From JANQRV01 sp964533785 (lineage in GTDB: Bacteria; Bacteroidota; Bacteroidia; Chitinophagales; Saprospiraceae), in contig CAZHNG010000353.1 in NCBI GenBank assembly GCA_964533785.1, positions 1 through 6,825 of the forward strand: a DNA stretch of 6,825 bases, given 5' to 3'. Under the pieces are notes generated by a model that made no database searches, had not been told where the DNA came from, and saw nothing but the letters and a program-made list of their open reading frames with translations. Positions 1 through 5,214 of the stretch are shown here, piece after piece (the stretch's first letter is position 1; each line of letters starts with the position of its first letter). The position numbers and the translations under genes were made by a program.

Positions 1-804
1 ACAGGAATCTTGTTTTCCTGCGGTAATACTGAAAATAGTGATCAACAATCTGATTCATCAGAAGATATGGCGCAGTTTGTGGAAGATGAAGAATTTAAAA
101 AAGCGCACGACGAACCCGAAGATCTGGAGTTTCAGCCCCAGGGAGAAACGATCTCCTTTGAAACTACAGATGGTGAAACGGGAACCGCCTATGCGCTGAT
201 TAATGAGGAAGATACAGACAAATATTTGTTGGTAATACACGAATGGTGGGGGTTGAACGATCAGATAAAAAGAGAAGCAGAACGATTGTTTGCGAATTTA
301 GAAGGTGTCAACGTTTTGGCATTGGATATGTATGATGGAAAAGTAGCGGATAATCGTGAAGATGCCGGAAAATACATGAGTGCCATGCAGCAAGAACGTG
401 GAGAAGCTATCATCAAAGGGGCTATTAACTACGCCGGGCCCAGTGCGGAGATCGCTACCATTGGATGGTGTTTTGGCGGGGGCTGGTCTTTGAAAGCTTC
501 GATTATGGCAGCTAACCAGGGAGTAGCTTGTGTAATATATTACGGAATGCCTGTCCAGGATAAAGAAGCATTGGTTCCTTTAGAAGCTGAAATATTGGGT
601 ATTTTCGCTGAAAAAGATGGTTGGATTACCCCGGAAGTCGCTAATAATTTCAAACAATTAGCTGAGGAAAGTGGAAAATCGATCGAAATTCACCTTTTTG
701 ATGCGGATCATGCTTTTGCGAATCCGAGTTCGGACGCTTACGTAGAGGAGGCAGCACAGCGAGCCAATCAATTGGCTCTTCAGTTTCTGGAAGAAAGACT
801 ATAA
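1..804 (+). CDS. Dienelactone hydrolase family lipoprotein (5' end outside window)
   Basis: An alpha/beta-hydrolase of the dienelactone hydrolase (DLH) family, probably anchored in a membrane as a lipoprotein. The frame is open to the left edge, so the TTG at 10 is not the real start: the first visible residues read TGILFSC, the end of a signal peptide with a lipobox (L-F-S-C), the lipidated Cys being codon 19-21. A roughly 40-residue acidic linker follows, then the hydrolase domain. The family's Cys-Asp-His triad is visible: Cys in GWCFGGG (469-471), Asp in AEKDGW (616-618) and His in DADHAF (709-711). The HEWWG motif (238-252) carries the Glu that in DLH interacts with the nucleophilic Cys. 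DLHs hydrolyse lactones or small esters; the substrate here cannot be told. The gene converges on rpoZ and ends just before a strong inverted repeat. The family assignment is firm; the lipoprotein call rests on a partly visible signal peptide. Confidence 0.9.
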   Translation, partial: TGILFSCGNTENSDQQSDSSEDMAQFVEDEEFKKAHDEPEDLEFQPQGETISFETTDGETGTAYALINEEDTDKYLLVIHEWWGLNDQIKREAERLFANLEGVNVLALDMYDGKVADNREDAGKYMSAMQQERGEAIIKGAINYAGPSAEIATIGWCFGGGWSLKASIMAANQGVACVIYYGMPVQDKEALVPLEAEILGIFAEKDGWITPEVANNFKQLAEESGKSIEIHLFDADHAFANPSSDAYVEEAAQRANQLALQFLEERL

Positions 805-817
805 TTACGAATAATAC

Positions 818-892
818 AAAAGAGTCTTTCCAAAGAATCTAATACACAAAGCTTTTACTTAATGATCTACAAAACTTTGGAAGGACTCTTTT
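818..892. terminator. Bidirectional terminator between the DLH gene and rpoZ
   Basis: Arms 818-835 and 875-892 pair over 18 bases with a single G-U (827/883), leaving a 39-base loop. The stem starts with A's and ends in a T run on both strands (TTTTT at 889-893 on plus; TTTT read from 821 to 818 on minus), so it can act as an intrinsic terminator for both converging genes. The loop is unusually long for a simple terminator. No other gene fits in the 103-base gap. Confidence 0.75.
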
Positions 893-907
893 TAAAGGAA
901 TTAGATA

Positions 908-1258
908 TTAATCTTCGAATTCCTTTTGTCTTTCTTTGTAGCGATAATAAAGATCGTTGTCTAAAAACTCTTTAGTTGCAATAAGCACTGGGTTAGGAAG
1001 CCTTTCGTAGAATTTCGAGATCTCAATCTGCTCCTTGTTTTCGCTAATTTCTTCAATGGTATCAGAGGAGACAGCGAATTCTTCCAATTTGTTACTTAAT
1101 TCGTGCTTAAGATCAACCGCCAATTGTTTTGATCTTTTGGTGATGACGGCCAGGGCTTCATAAATATTATGAGATTGAGATTTTTTAACCATCCCAAGAA
1201 CATCCCTTGCCTGAATATTGGGGTCTAAACCCTGAACTTTTGTTTTTATATCTGACAT
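908..1258 (-). CDS. rpoZ: DNA-directed RNA polymerase omega subunit (RpoZ/Rpb6-like)
   Basis: A 116-residue protein of the Bacteroidota-type omega family (Rpb6 superfamily). Omega binds the beta' subunit and helps RNA polymerase assemble and stay folded. The diagnostic stretch is HNIYEALAVITKRSKQL (residues 30-46), the conserved helix of the family. It is followed by an acidic helix (LEEFA, residues 58-62) and the C-terminal KEQIEISKFYERLPNP block (75-90) that I associate with Bacteroidota omega proteins. The length is normal for that group. The ATG lies 7 bases after the bamD stop codon, so the two genes almost certainly share one transcript. I see no promoter of its own, and transcription probably ends at the 818-892 inverted repeat. 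Confidence is high from the motif and from the bamD neighbour, an arrangement known in this phylum. Confidence 0.9.
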   Translation of the reverse strand: MSDIKTKVQGLDPNIQARDVLGMVKKSQSHNIYEALAVITKRSKQLAVDLKHELSNKLEEFAVSSDTIEEISENKEQIEISKFYERLPNPVLIATKEFLDNDLYYRYKERQKEFED

Positions 1259-1265
1259 CTGCTGT

Positions 1266-2066
1266 TTAATTTAATTCTTTTTTTGAAGCATCGATAATTG
1301 AATTAACCTCCTTACTATAATAAGAATCCTGATGTTTTTCCAAATAGAAATTGGCTTTTTCTAAAGTGTCCTTAAACCGCTCTTCTTTTCTATCGACAAT
1401 ACTATTTTTAGCATATTCATAAGCAGCGCGAACGATCATATAGCGTACTTCTGCTATATTATCGGTATCTGGAAAATCTTTAACCAAATTTTCAAAAGTT
1501 TGTATACAAGCCTGATAGCGCTGTAAATCATAATACAACTTTCCAGTTTCAAAAGCTTTCGTTTCTAATTTTTTTCGCAGTGCATCGATAAGATTATTAC
1601 ACTCCTCAACCCGGTCACTAGTCGGATAGGTATTTACGTAGAGTTGAAACGCATCAATAGCTTCTTGCGTATAACTCTGGTCAAGGCGAAAAGTAGGAGA
1701 CAATTGATAGTTGGAATAGGCAATCATAAAATCAGCTTCTTCCTTTTTGGGACTTGTACTGAAAGTTTGAGCAAAATTTTTGAAATAGTAGGCGGCTAGA
1801 ATATAACTGCCAAGGTGATAATAGGTATAGGCATATTTGAAATTGATATCTTCTGCCTCCCTACGTCCCCGGTAACCACTGATCGCCAACTCGAATAATG
1901 TCTGTGCTTTCTGATATTCCTCTGCTTCGTAATACTTCAAGGCTTCTTTGTAGATCAATTCCGCATCATTGCTTGTCCTGATGCGTTCAAAAGCACTTTT
2001 GCAGGAAAACAAACAAAAAACCAGCGGAAATAAAAAAATGAAATATTTGAATAAGCTTTTTTTCAT
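1266..2066 (-). CDS. bamD: Outer membrane protein assembly lipoprotein BamD
   Basis: A 266-residue outer-membrane lipoprotein, the BamD component of the BAM complex that inserts beta-barrel proteins into the outer membrane; it acts on the periplasmic face. Residues 1-22 are a lipoprotein signal peptide: Lys2-Lys3, a Phe/Leu-rich hydrophobic core, then lipobox L19-F-S-C22. The rest is a chain of TPR-like helix pairs rich in Tyr/Ala/Phe: YKEALKYYEAEEYQKAQTLF (39-58), YTYYHLGSYILAAYYFKNF (about 80-98), ADFMIAYSNYQLSPT (111-125), then IDAFQLYVNTYPTSDRVEE, and KLYYDLQRYQACIQTFENL (177-195). These match the BamD/YfiO family in length and layout. The start is well fixed by the signal peptide and by a promoter just upstream. 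It is the first gene of a two-gene unit with rpoZ. Confidence 0.9.
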   Translation of the reverse strand: MKKSLFKYFIFLFPLVFCLFSCKSAFERIRTSNDAELIYKEALKYYEAEEYQKAQTLFELAISGYRGRREAEDINFKYAYTYYHLGSYILAAYYFKNFAQTFSTSPKKEEADFMIAYSNYQLSPTFRLDQSYTQEAIDAFQLYVNTYPTSDRVEECNNLIDALRKKLETKAFETGKLYYDLQRYQACIQTFENLVKDFPDTDNIAEVRYMIVRAAYEYAKNSIVDRKEERFKDTLEKANFYLEKHQDSYYSKEVNSIIDASKKELN

Positions 2067-2104
2067 GGAAATGCAAAATTACTGTATTTCTGTAAATAAA
2101 TCAA
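2067..2104 (-). promoter_or_regulatory. Bacteroidota sigma-A type promoter of bamD-rpoZ, nearly leaderless
   Basis: Read on the minus strand, a perfect TAnnTTTG box (TAATTTTG, 2081-2074) is preceded by TTG at 2104-2102 with a 20-base spacer, matching the -33/-7 consensus of Bacteroidota housekeeping promoters. Only 7 bases (2073-2067) separate the box from the bamD ATG, so transcription would begin about 0-4 bases before the start codon. No purine-rich ribosome binding site is visible there. The promoter match is seen directly; the start point is inferred. Confidence 0.6.
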
Positions 2105-2196
2105 ATTAAGCCCGAGATTAAAGTGTCAATCCAATAAAGAGATAGAAGGTAGGTTCGTGGCAATACACTCTGCGATTAAATTAGCCTTACTCTAAG

Positions 2197-2228
2197 TAAG
2201 TGAGCAGATACCGAGGTTATCTCACTTA
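2197..2228. repeat. Imperfect stem-loop in the divergent intergenic region
   Basis: TAAGTGA (2197-2203) pairs with TCACTTA (2222-2228). Inside it, after a 3-base bulge (2204-2206), GATA (2207-2210) pairs with TATC (2218-2221) around a 7-base loop. No T run follows it on either strand, so it is more likely an operator or an RNA structure in a leader than a terminator. Its role is unknown. Confidence 0.35.
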
Positions 2229-2274
2229 TACATTTCCTTCATCTCCTGATATAACAGTCACAAAAGAACCCCAA

Positions 2275-2290
2275 AAGGTTGGTCAACCTT
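2275..2290. repeat. 16-base palindrome AAGGTTG-GT-CAACCTT, operator-like
   Basis: Two perfect 7-base arms (2275-2281 and 2284-2290) separated by GT, about 90 bases upstream of the DUF3137 start codon. Size and symmetry suit a dimeric DNA-binding protein. As RNA it would be a small hairpin of 6 pairs with a four-base loop, followed by ATTTTAAAT, so a weak terminator is the alternative. Confidence 0.35.
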
Positions 2291-2346
2291 ATTTTAAATA
2301 GGCTCCTTTTTCTAATTTGATGATACGGTTTAGACAAGTCTAATTA

Positions 2347-2378
2347 TTGCCATATCTTTAGAGCCAGAATTTATTTTG
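2347..2378 (+). promoter_or_regulatory. Weak promoter candidate for the DUF3137 gene
   Basis: Two overlapping possibilities exist. TATCTTTA (2353-2360) matches TAnnTTTG at all but the last base but has no clear TTG upstream at the right distance. TTATTTTG (2371-2378) also has one mismatch, has TTG at 2347-2349 with a 21-base spacer, but lies only one base from the ATG, which would place transcription start inside the gene. The first is more workable; neither is secure. Confidence 0.3.
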
Positions 2379-2379
2379 C

Positions 2380-3363
2380 ATGAAACGGCTTGATGAGTTT
2401 CGTATTTATTATAACCATACTATTCATCCGGAACTGATGCGTTTAGAGCGTAGGCGGATCCGCATGTTGTTGTTATTATTGGTATCCATCATCGCTCTGG
2501 TGGGGCTTGTTATTCTGGAATTGTACATCGGAATACTTGCATTAACCCTTACCTTAATGATCCCTATCGCCTTATTTATTGGCTATTTGGCGTATAGGGT
2601 ACGGAAGTTCATACAAACTTTTAAGCCTAATGTCGTAGAGCTTATTCTTGACTTTATCGACGACGGGCTGAATTATGGTACTTTAAAATATGATGCCAAG
2701 CGTAGTATACCGAAATCAAATTTTCTGCTTAGCCACCTGTTTTACACCAAAGCTAATCATTACCAGGGGGAAGATCACATCAGCGGCAAGATTGGAGAAA
2801 TGACATTTGAAATGTCGGAAATTGATGTAAAAGAAACCAGCCCGGTATTATCGGGCTTGCATCCGGTTTTTAGAGGTGTTTTTATGCATGCCGTCTTTCC
2901 CCAGGTACTGGAAGGAGTCGTTCTGGTATGGCCGCGAAAATACGAACGAAGATTAGTGCCTACCATAAAATATGCCAATTCCTTAGGAGCTGTGAACGTT
3001 GATCACGAGATTTTGGATGAAAACTTCCGGGAAATTTTCAAGACTTACGCTACCCCTGATACCCATGTGGTAGGAATGTTGCCAATAACCATGCAAGGGG
3101 CAATCGTCAGGTATCTGAAAGAATTTGAAGAAAGAGAAAAAAAACAAGCCCTAGAATTGGAAAAGCCTGTCGAGTCCATTCAGCAAAGAGACATTTATCT
3201 CTCCATTATAAATAGCAATATATATGTAGGGTTTACCGAAGAAAAGGACATGTTAGAGCCCAACCTGTTGCAATCTAACCTTAGCTTCGAACTGGTCCGC
3301 GAATTTTTTGATGACATTCATCTGCTTTTGAGAATTATTGAGGATTTTGACCAAACACACTGA
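2380..3363 (+). CDS. DUF3137 family membrane protein
   Basis: A 327-residue protein that I assign to DUF3137, a family of unknown function, from its layout. There is a short charged N-terminus (FRIYYNHTIHPELMRLERRR, 7-26) and two adjacent membrane helices (about 29-48 and 51-72, the first beginning with a run of Leu). A soluble domain follows with the family-like features YQGEDHISGKIGEMTFEMSE (128-147), then FRGVF (164-168). A Lys/Glu-rich helix follows (EFEEREKKQALELEK, 248-262). The C-terminal half ends with DIYLSIINSNIYVGF (271-285), again typical of the family. There is no signal peptide; the soluble part is probably cytoplasmic, given RRRIR before the first helix and YRVRK after the second. 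The start is supported because the N-terminal amphipathic segment is conserved in the family. It stands alone: bamD is divergent and a 516-base gap follows. No function can be given. Confidence 0.75.
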   Translation: MKRLDEFRIYYNHTIHPELMRLERRRIRMLLLLLVSIIALVGLVILELYIGILALTLTLMIPIALFIGYLAYRVRKFIQTFKPNVVELILDFIDDGLNYGTLKYDAKRSIPKSNFLLSHLFYTKANHYQGEDHISGKIGEMTFEMSEIDVKETSPVLSGLHPVFRGVFMHAVFPQVLEGVVLVWPRKYERRLVPTIKYANSLGAVNVDHEILDENFREIFKTYATPDTHVVGMLPITMQGAIVRYLKEFEEREKKQALELEKPVESIQQRDIYLSIINSNIYVGFTEEKDMLEPNLLQSNLSFELVREFFDDIHLLLRIIEDFDQTH

Positions 3364-3879
3364 AAGAAGTAAATTCAGGCATAGTATGATGTAACAATAA
3401 ATTCATCCTTATTAATTGGACTTTTGACGCTCCATGCCCACCCTCCCGGCCATTACTGGCACCCACCTACCGTGACCGCTAGTGATTGAAACCCTAAATT
3501 ATTAAACATTGATACTTGTTCTTTTTCGGCTGACCTTCGTTAGCAAAATCCTCATTATCCGTAGGGATAACTCCGGTTTTGTACTCAGAAATAGGGCCCC
3601 GACCCCATTTCTTCGTTGGTCAGACAAAAAATAACGGCGTCTGAATGTTCAATTACTTAAGATTAGGGCGGCACGGCCAAGCAGGCAGGTTTGTGGCAAT
3701 CATTCACACGCATTGATCAAACTTAAATCACAAACCGAGAATAGCTGTTTATTGGCTATATCCCCTCTTGTTTTTTAAAATATTTCTCGTGTTTTTCTTT
3801 TTTGGGTTTGAAAGGGAATTTAGTCGACCTTTTTTTACCTTTAGAGGTATTTATTTAAGCCATTAAATATTCCATTCCA
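3364..3879. other. 516-base intergenic region at the composition boundary
   Basis: No intact gene is visible. Contents from left to right: minus-strand open fragments (3375-3656, listed separately); a GC-rich patch (about 3427-3480) in an otherwise AT-rich stretch; 8-base inverted arms GGTTTGTG (3688-3695) and CACAAACC (3729-3736), enclosing the palindrome TTGATCAA (3713-3720); and a weak 5-bp stem ATAGC/GCTAT (3741-3745, 3755-3759) followed by TTGTTTTTT (3768-3776). A TACCTTTA box (3836-3843) is a one-mismatch -7 element for the next gene, but the nearest TTG (3808-3810) is 25 bases upstream, longer than usual. No clear terminator follows the DUF3137 stop. Confidence 0.5.
3375..3656 (-). pseudogene. 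Possible decayed coding remnant, unrecognised
   Basis: Three minus-strand open stretches follow one another in alternating frames. The first, 3656-3588 (23 codons), contains DAVIFCLTNEEMG. The second, 3619-3497 (41 codons, closed by TAG at 3496-3494), contains RGPISEYKTGVIPTDNEDF. The third, 3452-3375 (closed by TGA), contains WSVKSPINKDEF. The first and third share a frame and the second overlaps the first, as expected of a gene broken by two frameshifts and stops. The peptides look protein-like in composition, but I recognise no family, there is no start codon with context, and open stretches of this length can arise by chance. The plus strand is also open for about 40 codons across 3506-3628, which weakens the case. 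Confidence 0.2.
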
Positions 3880-5169
3880 ATGCAAAGAAGAGCCTTTCTA
3901 AAAAATACGTCCGCCCTAGCCTCCATTACTATACTGCCATCTTCCTTATGGAAATTAAGTAAAAAAGAACACCTGAGAACCGCTCACATCGGTGTGGGCG
4001 GAATGGGAGGAGCCGATTTAAAAGCGGTTGCTTCGCATAAACTCGTCAAAGTAACCGCTTTGTGTGATGTAGATGCAAAAAACCTGGCTAATGCCCAAAA
4101 GCTACATCCGCAAGCCAAGGCTTATGCTGACTACCGGAAGCTTTTCGATGAAATGGGAAATGACATAGATGCCGTTATCGTTTCTACCCCCGACCATACT
4201 CACGCACCCGCATCGGTTATGGCCATGGAAATGGGCAAGCCCGTTTACTGCCAAAAGCCACTGACCCACCACGTATCGGAAGCCAGAAAAATGCGCAAAC
4301 TGGCGGCAGATAACAACCTGGTTACCCAAATGGGCATCCAGATCCACTCCTGGAAACAATACCGCGGTACGGTACAATTGATCCAGTCTGGGATCATTGG
4401 CAAGGTCAGTTGTGTAAGGGCCTGGTCGAATAAGAATTGGGGATACGACGGCCCGGTTCCGGTAGGTAACGACCCGGTTCCGGAGCATTTGGACTGGAAT
4501 CTTTGGCTGGGTACTTCACCCCAAAGACCATATAAGGATAAGATCTACCATCCTGGTAACTGGCGAAAATTGTTGGATTATGGATGTGGCACCCTCGGCG
4601 ACATGGGCGTGCACATTTTTGACACGCCATATACCGCCCTGGCACTAGATGTACCCAAAACCATCAAAAACAAATGCCGTAAACCCAATGGCTTTGCGCA
4701 TCCGGAGCACAATATCGTCACCTACGAATTCCCGGGCACTGAATACACTACTGACACGTTGAAATGGGTTTGGTACGATGGCGTTGATGCTCCCAAAAAG
4801 CATAAGGACCTCAAGATGCCCGAGGGAGAAGAATTGCCCGGACAAGGTGCAATGTTTATTGGAGAAAAGGGTCGGTTACTCTTGCCGCATATTGATTATC
4901 CCAAACTGATTATCGCCAATAAATTGGAAAAACTGGATTTTCCGGAATTGGAAGAACACGATCACTACCACCAGTTTGTGGACGCTTGCTTGGGGAAAGA
5001 CCAGTGCAGCGCCCCTTTTTCTTATGCTGCCCGTTTGACGGAAGCTATTCTACTGGGCGTAGTAGCCAACCGTTTTCCTAATAAAAAGTTGAAATGGAAC
5101 AATAGGGCTTCTCAATTTGATCAGCGTGAAGCAAATCAGCTGTTGAGTGGGGAGTATCGGGCATTTTAG
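3880..5169 (+). CDS. Tat-exported Gfo/Idh/MocA family oxidoreductase
   Basis: A 429-residue NAD(P)-dependent oxidoreductase of the Gfo/Idh/MocA superfamily, likely acting on a sugar, inositol or sugar derivative in the periplasm. The N-terminus is a twin-arginine signal (RRAFLK, residues 3-8, then a weakly hydrophobic segment), which fixes the start. A Rossmann domain follows: HIGVGGMGG (36-44) is the dinucleotide loop, and CDVD (62-65) ends the second strand, where the ribose is usually contacted. STPDHTHA (102-109) is a typical motif. The usual EKP is CQKPLTH here (124-130), keeping the catalytic Lys126; Gln for Glu is common in exported members. The C-terminal domain carries DYGCGTLGDMGVHIFD (233-248), whose Asp241 and His245 match the active-site positions of the family. 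Length is normal. It is convergent with another Tat protein. The cofactor for a periplasmic member may be pre-bound before export, as known for glucose-fructose oxidoreductase. Substrate unknown. Confidence 0.9.
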   Translation: MQRRAFLKNTSALASITILPSSLWKLSKKEHLRTAHIGVGGMGGADLKAVASHKLVKVTALCDVDAKNLANAQKLHPQAKAYADYRKLFDEMGNDIDAVIVSTPDHTHAPASVMAMEMGKPVYCQKPLTHHVSEARKMRKLAADNNLVTQMGIQIHSWKQYRGTVQLIQSGIIGKVSCVRAWSNKNWGYDGPVPVGNDPVPEHLDWNLWLGTSPQRPYKDKIYHPGNWRKLLDYGCGTLGDMGVHIFDTPYTALALDVPKTIKNKCRKPNGFAHPEHNIVTYEFPGTEYTTDTLKWVWYDGVDAPKKHKDLKMPEGEELPGQGAMFIGEKGRLLLPHIDYPKLIIANKLEKLDFPELEEHDHYHQFVDACLGKDQCSAPFSYAARLTEAILLGVVANRFPNKKLKWNNRASQFDQREANQLLSGEYRAF

Positions 5170-5179
5170 AAAAGCGTTC

Positions 5180-5214
5180 AAGGTAGGAAGCACTTTGAAT
5201 GAGCTTCCTACCTT
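5180..5214. terminator. Bidirectional terminator between the two Tat protein genes
   Basis: A perfect 12-bp stem, AAGGTAGGAAGC (5180-5191) with GCTTCCTACCTT (5203-5214), encloses an 11-base loop. On the plus strand it runs into TTTTACTT, a clear U-tract. On the minus strand it is followed by TTGAACGCTTTT, a poorer one. It starts 10 bases after the plus-strand stop codon and directly abuts the minus-strand stop codon (5217-5215). Confidence 0.85.

Larger units (their letters stand above)
2067..2379. other. Divergent intergenic region between bamD and the DUF3137 gene
   Basis: 313 bases without a convincing coding region. It holds the bamD promoter at its left end, an imperfect stem-loop at 2197-2228, a near-perfect palindrome at 2275-2290 and weak promoter-like elements before the plus-strand gene at 2380. 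The stretch 2121-2195 shows nothing I can name, apart from a 14-base string (2151-2164) that recurs with one mismatch at 3687-3700. Confidence 0.6.

Noticed and set aside
10..12. TTG as start codon of the first gene
   Set aside because: The frame stays open to base 1 and the residues around it (TGILFSC) are the end of a lipoprotein signal peptide, so the gene starts before the window.
2775..2978. 67-codon minus-strand open frame inside the DUF3137 gene
   Set aside because: Antisense shadow with no protein-like features of its own.
3481..3495. GATTGAAACCC, resembling the end of some CRISPR repeats
   Set aside because: It occurs once; there is no repeat-spacer periodicity and no cas gene nearby.
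3741..3776. Short stem followed by a T run, as a terminator for the DUF3137 gene
   Set aside because: Only 5 pairs, a gap of about 8 bases before the T run, and nearly 400 bases beyond the stop codon; too weak to call.
4102..4488. 128-codon minus-strand open frame inside the oxidoreductase gene
   Set aside because: It is antisense to a well-supported Gfo/Idh/MocA gene, has no family-like motifs, and is explained by the codon pattern of the real gene.
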